64,000 bases of DNA from Actinopolyspora saharensis (lineage in GTDB: Bacteria > Actinomycetota > Actinomycetes > Mycobacteriales > Pseudonocardiaceae), in NCBI RefSeq assembly GCF_900100925.1, contig NZ_FNKO01000002.1, positions 1,240,001 to 1,304,000 on the forward strand, read 5' to 3'. The translations under genes and the position numbers were made by a program. Under the pieces are notes generated by a model. It saw nothing but the letters and a program-made list of their open reading frames with translations, had not been told where the DNA came from and searched no databases. Positions within the stretch are counted from its first letter, which is position 1. The number at the start of each line of letters is the position of its first letter. Of the stretch, positions 44,952-55,612 are shown piece by piece.

Positions 44952-46031
44952 TCAGGAAGCCTCGACCAGGGTCTCGGCGATCTCGTAGGTGTTCAGCGCG
45001 GCGCCCTTGCGCAGGTTGTCCCCGCAGACGAAGAAGTCGAGGGTCTCCGGGAAGTCCAGCGCCTGCCGGATCCTGCCGACGTAGGTCGGCTCCGCACCGA
45101 CGACCCCGGCGGGCGTCGGGAAGTCCGGCCCGTCCGGATCGTCCTGCAGCACGATCGACGGGGCCTGCTCGAAGGAACGCCGGGCCTGCTCCACGGTGAC
45201 CTCGCGCTCGAACTTCGCGTGCACCGCCAGCGAGTGGGTGGTCAGCACCGGGACCCGCACGCAGGTGGCCGAAACCCTCAGGTCCGGCAGCCCCAGGATC
45301 TTGCGCGACTCGTTGCGGACCTTCAGCTCCTCGGAGGTCCAGCCGTCCTCCTTGCGGGAACCGCACCACGGCACGACGTTCAGCGCCAGCGGAGCCTTGA
45401 ACGGGGAGTCCTCCGACAGCCCCGCGGCAGTGATCGCCTCGGACACGTCACCGGCGCGCTCGCCCACCTGCTTGCCCGCGACCGCGTCGAGCTCGGCGCG
45501 CAGCCGGTCCACGCCTTCCTGACCGGACCCGGACGCGGCCTGGTAGGAGGAAACCACCAGCTCGCGGAGGCCGAACTGCTCGTGCAGCCTTCCGAGCGCG
45601 GCCATCATGGACAGGGTGGTGCAGTTGGGGTTGGCGACGATCCCCTTGGGACGCCGGGTGGCCGCGGAACCGTTCACCTCGGGAACGACCAGCGGCACCT
45701 CGGGATCCATCCGGAAGGCGCCGGAGTTGTCCACCGCGATGGCCCCGCGCTCGACCGCGACCGGCGCCCACTCCGCGGAGAGCTCGTCGGGCACGTCGAA
45801 CATGGCGATGTCGACGCCGTCGAAGGCCTCCGGCGAAAGGGCGACCACGGTGTGCTCGACCCCGCGGACCGTGATGGTGCTGCCCGCGGAACGCGGCGAG
45901 GCGATGAGCCTGATCTCACCCCACGGGACGGACTCCCTGGCGTTCATGATCTCGATCATGACCGAGCCGACCGCACCGGTGGCTCCGACGATGGCGACCG
46001 TGGGGCCGCTTCCCGATTCCTGCGAAGACAT
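44952..46031 (-). CDS. asd: Aspartate-semialdehyde dehydrogenase
   Basis: A 359-residue NADP-dependent enzyme that reduces aspartyl-phosphate to aspartate semialdehyde for lysine, threonine, methionine and diaminopimelate synthesis. N-terminal [17 protein letters not shown] binds NADP. The nucleophile Cys lies in [14 protein letters not shown] and the substrate-binding region includes [12 protein letters not shown]. The ATG lies directly against the aspartokinase stop, so the two are co-translated. The distal region has conserved [16 protein letters not shown]. Length fits actinobacterial Asd (340-360). Confidence 0.96.
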   Translation of the reverse strand: MSSQESGSGPTVAIVGATGAVGSVMIEIMNARESVPWGEIRLIASPRSAGSTITVRGVEHTVVALSPEAFDGVDIAMFDVPDELSAEWAPVAVERGAIAVDNSGAFRMDPEVPLVVPEVNGSAATRRPKGIVANPNCTTLSMMAALGRLHEQFGLRELVVSSYQAASGSGQEGVDRLRAELDAVAGKQVGERAGDVSEAITAAGLSEDSPFKAPLALNVVPWCGSRKEDGWTSEELKVRNESRKILGLPDLRVSATCVRVPVLTTHSLAVHAKFEREVTVEQARRSFEQAPSIVLQDDPDGPDFPTPAGVVGAEPTYVGRIRQALDFPETLDFFVCGDNLRKGAALNTYEIAETLVEAS

Positions 46032-47297
46032 TCAGCGACCACTCCCCGCGTAAACCACGGCGTCTTCCTCCCCGCCGAGTTCGAACGCGGAGTGCAGCGT
46101 GCTGACCGCGTCCTCGAGCTGGGATTCCCGCACCAGTACCGAGATCCGGATCTCGGAGGTGTTGATGATCTCGATGTTCACCCCGGAGTCGGACAGCGCC
46201 TCGCAGAAGGCCGCGGTCACACCGGGGTGGGAGCGCATCCCCGCGCCGACCAGCGAGACCTTGCCGACGTCGTCGTCGTAGACGACCTCCTGGAAGCCGA
46301 CCTCGTCCTTGATCTTCTCCAGCTCGGCCACCGCCTCGGCGCCGTTGCTCTTCGCCACGGTGAACGTCACGTCGGTACGCCCGGAGGCCACCCCGGAGAC
46401 GTTCTGCAGCACCATGTCGATGTCGATCTCGGCATCGGCGACGGCGCGGAAGATCCTGCCCGCGACCCCCCTGCTGTCCGGGACACCGCGCACGGTCACC
46501 TTGGCTTCCGACCGGTCGTGCGCCACGCCGGTAATCATGGCCTGTTCCACGGAAAGGTCCTCCACTGATCCGGACACGATCGTGCCGGGCTTGGACGAGT
46601 ACGACGAGCGGACGTGCAGCGGAACCGCATACCTGCGGGCGTATTCCACGGCGCGCAGGTGCAGCACCTTGGCCCCCGTGGCCGCGAGTTCGAGCATCTC
46701 CTCGTAGGTGACGCGGTCCAGGTGCTTGGCGTCCTTCGCGATGCGCGGGTCGGCCGTGTAGACGCCGTCGACGTCGGTGTAGATCTCGCACACGTCCGCG
46801 CCCATCGCGGCCGCGACCGCCACGGCCGTGGTGTCCGAGCCACCGCGTCCCAGGGTCGTGATGTCCTTGCTCTCCTGGCTGACCCCCTGGAACCCGGCGA
46901 CCATCACGACCTGGCCCTCGTCCAGGGCCTCCCGAACCCTGTCCGGGGTGACGTCCATGATCCGCGCGTTCTGGTGCGCCGACGTGGTGATCACGCCCGC
47001 CTGGGAACCCGAGAGGGATCGCGCCTGCTCACCGAGGGACTCGATGGCCATGGCCACGAGCGCGTTGGAGATGCGCTCACCCGCGGTCAGCAGCATGTCG
47101 AGCTCGCGCTCCGGGGGTTCCGGATTCACCTGCCGAGCCATGTCGAGCAGCTCGTCGGTGGTGTCGCCCATGGCCGAGCAGACCACCACGACATCGTTTC
47201 CGGCCCTGCGGGTCTCGACGATCCGCTCGGCGACCCGCTTGATCCGATCGGCACTCTCGAGTGAGGAACCGCCGTACTTCTGGACGACGAGCGCCAC
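46032..47297 (-). CDS. ask: Aspartokinase
   Basis: A 421-residue aspartate kinase, the first enzyme of the aspartate amino-acid pathway. It starts [20 protein letters not shown] (KYGG signature). The kinase core has [20 protein letters not shown] and [12 protein letters not shown], and two ACT domains follow (about 265-421) with the feedback-inhibition region [16 protein letters not shown] 47297 has GAGGAGGTTTGTTTCAG before it. Actinobacterial ask genes usually also yield an in-frame beta subunit from an internal start; a GTG or ATG near residue 250 could serve. Coupled to asd. Confidence 0.96.
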   Translation of the reverse strand: MALVVQKYGGSSLESADRIKRVAERIVETRRAGNDVVVVCSAMGDTTDELLDMARQVNPEPPERELDMLLTAGERISNALVAMAIESLGEQARSLSGSQAGVITTSAHQNARIMDVTPDRVREALDEGQVVMVAGFQGVSQESKDITTLGRGGSDTTAVAVAAAMGADVCEIYTDVDGVYTADPRIAKDAKHLDRVTYEEMLELAATGAKVLHLRAVEYARRYAVPLHVRSSYSSKPGTIVSGSVEDLSVEQAMITGVAHDRSEAKVTVRGVPDSRGVAGRIFRAVADAEIDIDMVLQNVSGVASGRTDVTFTVAKSNGAEAVAELEKIKDEVGFQEVVYDDDVGKVSLVGAGMRSHPGVTAAFCEALSDSGVNIEIINTSEIRISVLVRESQLEDAVSTLHSAFELGGEEDAVVYAGSGR

Positions 47298-47601
47298 CTG
47301 AAACAAACCTCCTCGCGCCGCGCGGACGCCCCGCGTGCGAGACGCCTCGCACTGACACCGGGTTGACGAAGTCGCCGGCCGGAGGCCTCTCCGCCGGAGG
47401 AGTGGGGCACGCACCGACGACCGAGGACCGCACCGACGGACTCCGCGGCCGGGCGACCGAGCAGCGTCACCCCGGACCGCTCCGCTGTCAGCCCAGCCTA
47501 CCGAACGAGCACCGTTGTCGAGGACACCCGTTTGCCGCGGATAGCCTGGTCGCGCGTGTCGAGCACGCTCATCCGCCGCCGAGGAGGGAAGGCACTCAAG
47601 G
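47298..47601. promoter_or_regulatory. Divergent region between ask and the PIG-V-like gene
   Basis: A 304-nt spacer that must hold the ask promoter on the minus strand and the mannosyltransferase promoter on the plus strand. No lysine riboswitch or leader peptide is evident, and I saw no clear promoter hexamers. Confidence 0.4.
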
Positions 47602-48843
47602 TTGTCCGCGACCGACGAAACGCTCAGCCCGACCTCTCCCTCGCACGCGGAAACCACCGGTGACCAGCGGATAAGTTCACCCTCGTCCGGCGGGCCGACC
47701 GGAACCCCCCTCTCGGGGGAGCTGCGGACGCGACTCCGGAAGGCCGCTCCCGCAGTGCTGTACATCACCGTCCGCATCCTGGGATTGCTGGTGCTGGCCG
47801 CCGTCTCGGCGGCCCGGGGCGAGCACTTCACGAACCAGCTGTACTCGTGGGACGCCGAGTGGTACCTGGAGATCGCGGCGAACGGGTACTCCGGTGTCGA
47901 TCCCACGATGGTGGACGGCAACGGCAACCGGACGGAGGAGACCCCGCTGGCCTTCTTCCCGGGGCTGCCCCTGATGATCCGCCTGCTCGCGACGCTGCCC
48001 GGGCTGGGCGCGTCCCAGGCGGGGATCCTGGTGAGTCTGGTTGCCGGGATCGTGTGCGCCTACGGGCTGGCCAGGCTGGGACGGCTGATCGGCGGTTCGG
48101 AGCGCGTCGGGCTGCTGCTGGTCGTCCTGTTCGCCGCGGCACCGATGTCGATCGTGCTGTCCATGCCCTACACTGAGGTCCTGTTCTGCGCCGCGGCCGC
48201 GTGGGGCCTGCTCGGCGTGCTGGAACGCCGCTGGTTGCTGGCCGGGCTGTGCTGCTTGGCGGCCGGGCTGATCCGGCCGACCGGGGCGGTGCTGATCGCC
48301 GTGGTCATGCTGGCCGCGCTGGTGGCGATCGCGCGTGGGCGGGACGGCAGGCGGCCGTGGGCGGCCCTGCTGCTCGCTCCGGCCGGGATGCTCGGCTACC
48401 TCGCCTGGGTGGGGGTGCGCACCGGGGAGCCGGGCGGTTACTTCGAGGTGCAGCAGCGCGGTTGGTCGTCCTCCTTCGACGGGGGTGCGGCCACCTCGCG
48501 GTTCGTCGGCGAGACGCTGACCGAGAACGAGGGCGCCTTCGTCACGCTCACGGCGTTGCTCGTGGTCTGCGCGGTGGTGCTGCTGATCCTGTGCCTGAGC
48601 ATGCGGTTGGCCTGGCCGATCGTGCTGTTCGCGGCCCTGACGCTGGCGCTCGACCTCGGCTCGGACGGGCTGATGTACTCCAAGGTCAGGTTGATGCTGC
48701 CCGCGTTCCCGCTGCTGCTGCCCATGGCGATCGGGCTGGCCGGGCGACGCACTTCCACGGCGGTGGTCTCGCTGGCGTTGTTCCTCGGTTTCGGCTCGTG
48801 GTTCAGCGCCTACGCGCTGGCCGTCTGGCCCTACGCGATCTGA
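47602..48843 (+). CDS. PIG-V-like membrane mannosyltransferase
   Basis: A 413-residue integral membrane protein with about ten helices after a 50-residue polar N-terminus. The first external loop contains [21 protein letters not shown], matching the WDxxWY pattern of PIG-V-like GPI mannosyltransferases (GT-C fold), which use polyprenyl-phosphate-mannose. [17 protein letters not shown] is also typical. It may glycosylate lipoglycans or secreted proteins. TTG 47602 was taken as start because GGAGGG lies about 15 nt ahead; a more internal start is possible. It is monocistronic, followed by a dispersed structured element. Confidence 0.78.
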   Translation: MSATDETLSPTSPSHAETTGDQRISSPSSGGPTGTPLSGELRTRLRKAAPAVLYITVRILGLLVLAAVSAARGEHFTNQLYSWDAEWYLEIAANGYSGVDPTMVDGNGNRTEETPLAFFPGLPLMIRLLATLPGLGASQAGILVSLVAGIVCAYGLARLGRLIGGSERVGLLLVVLFAAAPMSIVLSMPYTEVLFCAAAAWGLLGVLERRWLLAGLCCLAAGLIRPTGAVLIAVVMLAALVAIARGRDGRRPWAALLLAPAGMLGYLAWVGVRTGEPGGYFEVQQRGWSSSFDGGAATSRFVGETLTENEGAFVTLTALLVVCAVVLLILCLSMRLAWPIVLFAALTLALDLGSDGLMYSKVRLMLPAFPLLLPMAIGLAGRRTSTAVVSLALFLGFGSWFSAYALAVWPYAI

Positions 48844-48936
48844 CCGAGCTCCGCCGAGCGCGCGCCGCAACACCACCCGAGCAACCCACGACGATCGCAT
48901 CGCCGCACCCCTCACCGGTAACTTCGGATCAAGGCC

Positions 48937-49081
48937 CTCACCCCAACGCAGGTGCTCTGAGCCCAAGCAGGACGAGAAGATCCGGTGCGTGAGTCGGATG
49001 CATTGCAAGGCCGGGCCGCTCGCCGCGTAGGTGGCTACTCAAGAGCGGCCCAACACAGCAAGGCGCCGACTCACGTGACGG
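48937..49081. repeat. Dispersed structured intergenic element, copy A
   Basis: About 145 nt. A conserved block (ACCCCAACGCAGGTGCTCTG) is followed about 45 nt later by nested helices. The outer is GTGAGTCGG (48989) with CCGACTCAC (49066-49074), the inner GGGCCGCTC (49013) with GAGCGGCCC (49043-49051), and the apical GTAG (49027) with CTAC (49035). Same plan as copies at 50431 and 59751 but with different paired bases. It lies just upstream of the nitroreductase gene. Confidence 0.65.
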
Positions 49082-49118
49082 CTAACCGAGTGCACGATCA
49101 ACCGTTCTAGGAGAGCTT

Positions 49119-49706
49119 TTGAAACCTGCTGATTCCGCTGTTCCGCTCCACCCACTCCTCGCCGAGCGCTGGAGCCCGCGCGCGCTGGACCCGGGCACGG
49201 AACTGACCGACAAGCAGTTCCTGGCGTTGTTCGAGGCGGCGCGGTGGGCCCCCTCCTGGGGCAACACCCAGCCCGCGCGCTTCGTGGCAGGCCGTCGGGG
49301 TGACGAGACCTTCGAGAAGCTGCGCGGCGCGCTGTCCCGGGGCAACCACGGTTGGGCCGGAAACGCCGGTGCTCTGGTCCTCGGGGTCGCCAGGCGGGTC
49401 AACGACGAGGGCGAGCAGCTGCCCTACGGGGAGTACGGGCTGGGGCTGGCCGTCGAGAACCTGGTGCTGCAGGCCGGGGCGGAAGGCCTCGTGGCTCACC
49501 AGATGGCCGGTTTCGACGGGCAGGCCGCCCGGGAGGCGTTCGGCGTCCCGGAGGACTACGAACCGCTGGTGATGATCGCGGTGGGGGCGCAGGGCGACGC
49601 CGCGGAACTGCCCGACCGGCTGGCGGAGAAGGAGAACGCTCCGCGTTCCCGGATGGAACTCGACCGGATCGTGTTCAGCGGCTCCTGGAACGAACCCACG
49701 TTCTGA
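49119..49706 (+). CDS. Nitroreductase-family flavoprotein
   Basis: A 195-residue FMN-dependent nitroreductase-fold protein. N-terminal LLAERWSPRALDPGTELTDK supplies the phosphate-contacting RWSPR pattern. LFEAARWAPSWGNTQPARFV is the classic substrate/FMN segment, and GLGLAVENLVLQAGAEGLVA matches the dimer-interface helix. It probably reduces nitro- or quinone compounds or acts as an oxidoreductase on small aromatics. The start is TTG 49119 with CTAGGAGAGC 5 nt upstream. It is monocistronic. Structured element copy A lies immediately upstream and could affect its mRNA leader. Confidence 0.86.
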   Translation: MKPADSAVPLHPLLAERWSPRALDPGTELTDKQFLALFEAARWAPSWGNTQPARFVAGRRGDETFEKLRGALSRGNHGWAGNAGALVLGVARRVNDEGEQLPYGEYGLGLAVENLVLQAGAEGLVAHQMAGFDGQAAREAFGVPEDYEPLVMIAVGAQGDAAELPDRLAEKENAPRSRMELDRIVFSGSWNEPTF

Positions 49707-49805
49707 CGGGGTCCACCTCGTTCGCCTCGCGAAGCGTCCACCGGCTCGTCGGAGGCCGGTGGGCGCGCGAGTCCCGACGCGGGAAGCACCGACCGAGCGG
49801 TCCGG

Positions 49806-50201
49806 TCAGCCGGAGCGACCTCCCAGCGCGTGGAGGATCCGCGCCGACATGCCGGAGACGAGCAGCCAGAACAGCGCCGCCGAGCCGTAGTTCAGCAGCA
49901 CTTCGAGCTCGGGCTCGGCCGGTTTGAGGAAGAGGTCCTGGAATCCGAGGGCGACCGTCTCCGCCCAGTGGGACACGAAGCGGGTGAGCGCGTTGTCCGG
50001 GTTCGCCCCGCCGAGGGTGAACACCACGTGCGCGGCGGACAGCGCAGCGGCCAGGGTGCAGCCCCAGCGCACGACGGTGGCGAGCACTCCGAAGAAGCGT
50101 GCGCGGGCCGCCGCGAAGTCGAAGCTCCCGCGGCGACGGTGCCCACCGGGAGAGCTCTCCGTTTTCCCGCTGCGCGTCGAACTCGCCACCTCTTCGGACA
50201 T
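49806..50201 (-). CDS. Small membrane protein, paralogue of the 50616 gene
   Basis: A 131-residue protein with a charged N-terminal 35 residues and two predicted transmembrane helices (about 38-62 and 102-122). The C-terminal segment VLLNYGSAALFWLLVSGMSARI closely matches VLLDYGLAALFWMLVGGVLGRI of the protein at 50616, so the two are paralogues. The loop between helices is acidic. I do not recognise the family; it resembles small actinobacterial YggT-like or stress membrane proteins only in size. ATG 50201 begins MSEEVASSTRSGK. Confidence 0.7.
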   Translation of the reverse strand: MSEEVASSTRSGKTESSPGGHRRRGSFDFAAARARFFGVLATVVRWGCTLAAALSAAHVVFTLGGANPDNALTRFVSHWAETVALGFQDLFLKPAEPELEVLLNYGSAALFWLLVSGMSARILHALGGRSG

Positions 50202-50268
50202 ACCGGCAGTGTGACACGAAACACGATCACTTTACCAATGGGTAGCCCCGTGATCCTCCCCTCACCCG

Positions 50269-50455
50269 CGGCACCGCCGCGAGCAAAACCGAGCCGACGG
50301 AACCCCCGGACAGGAGCTCCCGACAGAAGAGCGCTGTCCAACGAGAGCGCTGTGAGCCCGAGCAGTCGGCACCGCCGCGAGCAAACCGAGTCCCCGGAAA
50401 ACCCGGACAGAAATTCCCGATCAAGGGGATCCACTCAACGCAAGCGCTTACGAGC
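50269..50455. repeat. Tandem imperfect 97-bp repeat between paralogous genes
   Basis: GGCACCGCCGCGAGCAAA occurs at 50271 and again at 50368, followed in each by a GGAA...CCCGGACAG segment and then CAACG(A/C)(G/A)AGCGCT. The duplication places an extra copy of the conserved block (50337-50379) that also precedes copy C of the structured element at 59751, where 35 of 37 bases agree. Degenerate overall. Confidence 0.6.
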
Positions 50456-50575
50456 CTACGCACTCCGACCGACCGCGGGTTCTCAGTCGAGTGCCCGGCG
50501 AGGACGGCCCCGACGTTGTGTAGGTCGCTACCCGATGTCGGGGCACCCGCAGCCGGGCGCCGACTGAGGTTCCGC
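50431..50575. repeat. Dispersed structured intergenic element, copy B
   Basis: 145 nt. The conserved block CACTCAACGCAAGCGCTTAC precedes nested helices: GCGG/CCGC (50475, 50572), CTCAGTCG/CGACTGAG (50482, 50561), GCCCGGC/GCCGGGC (50493, 50552), CCCCGAC/GTCGGGG (50508, 50537) and apical GTAG/CTAC (50520, 50528). Internal loops gtt/gtt and tgt/ccg are identical to copy C although the helices differ in sequence. Confidence 0.72.
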
Positions 50576-50615
50576 CACGCAACCCACCAAGCAAAAGGAC
50601 CCGCCGACCCAAACT

Positions 50616-50903
50616 TCACCCGAAGATGCGCCCGAGCACACCTCCCACCAACATCCAGAACAACGCGGCGAGCCCGTAGTCCAGCAGCACCTGCGCTTCG
50701 GGGGCGGGCGCGTCGATCAGTCCCGGGAAGAACAGCGCGAGCGGCTCCGCCGCACGGGCCACCGACTGCGCCAGCTGTCCCTCCGGTTGGAACTCGAACA
50801 GCACGAACACCGTGTGCGCCACCAGTATCACGGCCAGCAGGAACCCCAGCCCCTGGAAGAGAGTGCCCAGGGGCGATCCGGAGTTGGTCTTGTTCGACGC
50901 CAT
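50616..50903 (-). CDS. Small two-helix membrane protein, paralogue of the 49806 gene
   Basis: A 95-residue protein with two transmembrane helices (about 16-36 and 72-93) joined by an acidic loop. Its C-terminal 22 residues are clearly related to the 131-residue protein at 49806. ATG 50903 (MASNKTNSGSPL) was chosen, with GGCAGG 7 nt upstream; an in-frame GTG at 50921 lacks a ribosome site. The pair are separated by 415 nt of repeats, suggesting local gene duplication. No function can be assigned. Confidence 0.68.
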   Translation of the reverse strand: MASNKTNSGSPLGTLFQGLGFLLAVILVAHTVFVLFEFQPEGQLAQSVARAAEPLALFFPGLIDAPAPEAQVLLDYGLAALFWMLVGGVLGRIFG

Positions 50904-51011
50904 ACGACAAGCCTGCCGCACGACTCGTGATCTGACGATCGAACCGGATCATCCGACCCGGCGACTTCCTCGCCGAGCACTTCGGAGGGGTCCAACATCC
51001 GGAACAGGCGG

Positions 51012-51048
51012 TTGCGTTTTGGACACGTGGTGCGGTTAGGCTGTCGTC
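51012..51048 (+). promoter_or_regulatory. Probable leuA leader promoter
   Basis: TAGGCT at 51037-51042 fits a -10. A -35 could be TTGCGT (51012) at 19-nt spacing, or TTGGAC (51019) at a short 12. A start 7 nt after the -10 would be the GTG at 51049, giving a leaderless leader-peptide mRNA. Confidence 0.5.
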
Positions 51049-51074
51049 GTGGCTTTCAACCTCCTGCTTCGACG

Positions 51075-51093
<19 letters not shown>
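51049..51093 (+). CDS. leuL: leuA leader peptide (LeuL-type)
   Basis: GTG at 51049 opens a 14-codon frame, V-A-F-N-L-L-L-R-R-R-D-G-V-S, ending at TAG 51091-51093. Three consecutive leucine codons (CTC CTG CTT) lie mid-way, the hallmark of leucine attenuators. The first base is at the expected transcription start, so translation would be leaderless. An attenuator-like hairpin overlaps the end of the frame. The leuA ATG lies 82 nt downstream. The call rests on position and codon content; it is too short for statistics. Confidence 0.68.
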
Positions 51094-52998
<1,905 letters not shown>

Positions 52999-53053
52999 TC
53001 CTGAGCGTCCGCGCGACTCGGTTCGCGCAATGATCCCGTGGGAGACCTCGGGC

Positions 53054-53109
53054 GGGGCCGGTTGCGCAGGTGGCGGAGAGCGGCTCGCCGCTGCCTGACG
53101 ACCGGCCCC
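53054..53109 (+). terminator. Long hairpin downstream of leuA
   Basis: GGGGCCGG (53054-53061) pairs with CCGGCCCC (53102-53109). Inside, CAGG/CCTG and CGG/CCG steps and GCGGCTCGCCGC continue the helix with internal loops. It starts 55 nt after the leuA stop and is probably its terminator. Confidence 0.6.
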
Positions 53110-53247
53110 ACCAACCGGGGAACGCACGATCCGGTGAAAGCTGTCGCGGTGGGAACGGTGCGGTTTGCCACGATGTCGGACACCGGTTTGACTGGACCAC
53201 CGGTTTGACCGGTCCGACATCGACCGAACCGAACGGAGGTATCCGCG

Positions 53248-53481
53248 GTGGACAGCCACGCCCCTGGCGAGCAGCTCGATCCGAACGGCCTGAGCTGGAG
53301 CGTTCCGTGCTACGACTCGGTGGACGCCCAGCACGAGGCCGAAACGGCGAAGGTCCTCGTGCTGGGCGACCGGATCGCGCTCGTGCTGCCACCGGGGGAA
53401 ACCCTGGTGTTCACCCCCGAGGAGGCCGGGGAGTTCGCCGAGCTGCTCGGCACGGCCGCAGGCGACACCACGCACGCCTGA
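53248..53481 (+). CDS. Conserved small actinobacterial protein of unknown function
   Basis: A 77-residue acidic protein: polar N-terminus, then a beta-rich centre (AKVLVLGDRIALVLPPGETLV) and a terminal helix (FTPEEAGEFAELLGTAAG). GTG 53248 follows GGAGGTATCCGCG with good spacing. The C-terminal half is of the kind seen in short single-domain proteins encoded near regulators in actinomycetes, but I do not recognise a family. It converges on the ABC transporter operon with 27 nt between the stops. Confidence 0.65.
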   Translation: MDSHAPGEQLDPNGLSWSVPCYDSVDAQHEAETAKVLVLGDRIALVLPPGETLVFTPEEAGEFAELLGTAAGDTTHA

Positions 53482-53508
53482 TCCCCACCGGTGGACCACC
53501 TCCCGCGC

Positions 53509-54609
53509 TCACCCCGCGGAGGCGGCGGGACCGCCGGGGAGCGTGCCGTCCCTGATCCGCTCGGCGTAGTGGCACGCCACCCGGTGCCCCTCGCCCACCT
53601 CGCGCGGCTCGGGCCGTTCGACGTCGCACACCCCCGGCTGACGCCACGGGCACCTGGTTTGGAAGAGGCAACCGCTCGGCGGGTCCGCGGGCGAGGGCAG
53701 GTCCCCCGACAGCAGGATCCGCTCCCTGCTGTCCTCCACCTCCGGCTCCGGAACCGGGACCGCGGACAGCAGTGCCCTCGTGTAGGGGTGCAGCGGCTGC
53801 TCGTACAACTCGTCCGAGTCGGACTCCTCCACCAAACCGCCCAGGTACATCACACCGACGCGGTCGGCCACGTGCCGCACCACCGCGAGGTCGTGGGCGA
53901 TCACCAGGTACGTCAGCCCGTACTCGTCCTGCAGGTCCCGCAGCACGTTGAGCACCTGCGCCTGCACGGACACGTCCAGCGCGGAAACCGGCTCGTCGGC
54001 GACGACGAGCTCCGGCTCGACCGCCAGCGCGCGGGCTATGCCGACGCGCTGGCGCTGTCCCCCGGAGAACTCGTGCGGGTACCGCCGCAGAGCGGAGGCG
54101 GGCAGTCCCACGGCCGAGAGCAGCTCGCGCAACCTCCGCTCGGTCCTGCCCCCGCCCTCGTCCATGCCGTGGGCACGCAGCCCCTCGACCAGCAGGGACT
54201 CCACGGACTGCCTGGGGTCCAGGGAGGAGAGGGTGTCCTGGAAGACCATCTGCATCCGGCGACGCATCCTCCGCAACGGCTCCCCGGACATCCGGGACAT
54301 GTCGATCCCGTCGAGAACGACCGACCCGCTGCTCGGCTTCTCCAGGCGCAGCACGGTCTTGCCCAGCGTCGACTTCCCGCAGCCCGACTCGCCGACCAGT
54401 CCGTAGGTGCTGCCCCGCTCGATCCGCAGCGAGACCCCGTCCACCGCGTGGACCCACCCCACCGTCCGGTCCAGCAGGACACCGCGCTTGATCGGGAAGT
54501 GCACGCGCAGGTCCCGCAGCTCCACCAGGGGGCGATCCGCGGGCTCCGGCGGACCGCCACCGTCGAGCACCGCGGGGTCGGTGTTCGGGGGTCCGGTCGG
54601 TTCAGTCAT
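53509..54609 (-). CDS. oppF: Oligopeptide ABC transporter ATPase, OppF type
   Basis: A 366-residue ABC ATPase. Walker A is LVGESGCGKSTLGKTVL, the signature is FSGGQRQRVGIARAL, and Walker B with switch is ELVVADEPVSALDVSVQ. The C-terminal oligopeptide domain (about 260-340) carries LFQTRCPWRQPGVCD, a Cys-rich segment that in many members binds a 4Fe-4S cluster. ATG 54609 overlaps the end of oppD by 8 nt. It forms the heterodimeric motor with OppD and energises the permease encoded upstream. Last gene of the operon. Confidence 0.93.
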   Translation of the reverse strand: MTEPTGPPNTDPAVLDGGGPPEPADRPLVELRDLRVHFPIKRGVLLDRTVGWVHAVDGVSLRIERGSTYGLVGESGCGKSTLGKTVLRLEKPSSGSVVLDGIDMSRMSGEPLRRMRRRMQMVFQDTLSSLDPRQSVESLLVEGLRAHGMDEGGGRTERRLRELLSAVGLPASALRRYPHEFSGGQRQRVGIARALAVEPELVVADEPVSALDVSVQAQVLNVLRDLQDEYGLTYLVIAHDLAVVRHVADRVGVMYLGGLVEESDSDELYEQPLHPYTRALLSAVPVPEPEVEDSRERILLSGDLPSPADPPSGCLFQTRCPWRQPGVCDVERPEPREVGEGHRVACHYAERIRDGTLPGGPAASAG

Positions 54610-55612
54610 GGGGACGCTCCGTGTTCCGGGCATGTTCCTCGAGCGGGTTGTGGCAGCGCAGCCACCTCCCCGCTTCGGCGGTCTCGATCTCCGGCGTGCG
54701 CTCGGCGCACCTCGGCAGCGCTCGCGAGCAGCGCGGACTGAAAGCGCACCCGTCCTCCCAGGCGACGTTGTCCTCCACCGAGCCGCTGATCGGCTCCAGC
54801 CTGTTCCCGCGCGGGGTGTCCAGCCGGGGGACCGAATCCATCAGCCCCGCGGTGTACGGGTGGCGCGGCCCGGCGAACAGCTCGTGCCGCTCGGCCCGCT
54901 CCACGATCCGGCCCGCGTAGAGCACGTTCACCTCGTCGCACGTTCCCGCTACCACCCCGAGGTCGTGGGTGATCATGATCAGGGCGGTCCCGGTCTCCGC
55001 CACGAGCTCCCGGAGCAGGTTCAGGATCTGGGCCTGAATGGTCACGTCGAGCGCCGTGGTGGGCTCGTCGGCGACGAGCACGCGGGGTTCGCAGGCCAGC
55101 GCCATCGCGATCAGCGCGCGCTGGCGCATCCCCCCGGAGAGCTGGTGGGAGTACTCCTTCAACCGGCGCGCCGGGTCGGGTATCCCGACGCGTTCCAGCA
55201 GCTCCGCGGCCCGTCCGCGCGCGACGCGACGGGAGAGTCCGCGGTGCCGCTCCACGACCTCGGCGATCTGCACCCCGATGGGCACGACCGGGTTCAGCGA
55301 GGTCAGCGGGTCCTGGAAGACCATGCTCATATCCCTGCCGCGCCTGCGGTCGAGTTCCCGGCGCGGCATCCGCAACAGCTCGTCACCGTCCAACCGCACC
55401 GAACCGGACACCTCGGTCCCCCGCGCGGGAAGCAGTCCCATGATCGCCAGCGAGGTCACCGACTTGCCGCAGCCGGACTCGCCGACCAGTCCCACCGTCT
55501 GTCCTGCCCGGACGTCGAAGGACACCCCGTCCACCGCGGGAACGGTCGGTTCCTGCTTGCGCACGAACCGCACGGAGAGGTCGCGTACCTGCAGCAGCGC
55601 CATGGCGCTCAC
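54602..55612 (-). CDS. oppD: Oligopeptide ABC transporter ATPase, OppD type
   Basis: A 336-residue ABC ATPase. Walker A is LVGESGCGKSVTSLAIMG, the signature is LSGGMRQRALIAMAL, and Walker B is VLVADEPTTALDVTIQ. The C-terminal oligopeptide/dipeptide domain includes CAFSPRCSRALPRCAE. The GTG at 55612 forms a GTGA overlap with the oppC stop, so the genes are coupled; ATG 55603 is the alternative start. The open frame runs on for over 2 kb upstream in phase but that part overlaps oppC and oppB and is not coding. Confidence 0.93.
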   Translation of the reverse strand: MSAMALLQVRDLSVRFVRKQEPTVPAVDGVSFDVRAGQTVGLVGESGCGKSVTSLAIMGLLPARGTEVSGSVRLDGDELLRMPRRELDRRRGRDMSMVFQDPLTSLNPVVPIGVQIAEVVERHRGLSRRVARGRAAELLERVGIPDPARRLKEYSHQLSGGMRQRALIAMALACEPRVLVADEPTTALDVTIQAQILNLLRELVAETGTALIMITHDLGVVAGTCDEVNVLYAGRIVERAERHELFAGPRHPYTAGLMDSVPRLDTPRGNRLEPISGSVEDNVAWEDGCAFSPRCSRALPRCAERTPEIETAEAGRWLRCHNPLEEHARNTERPHD

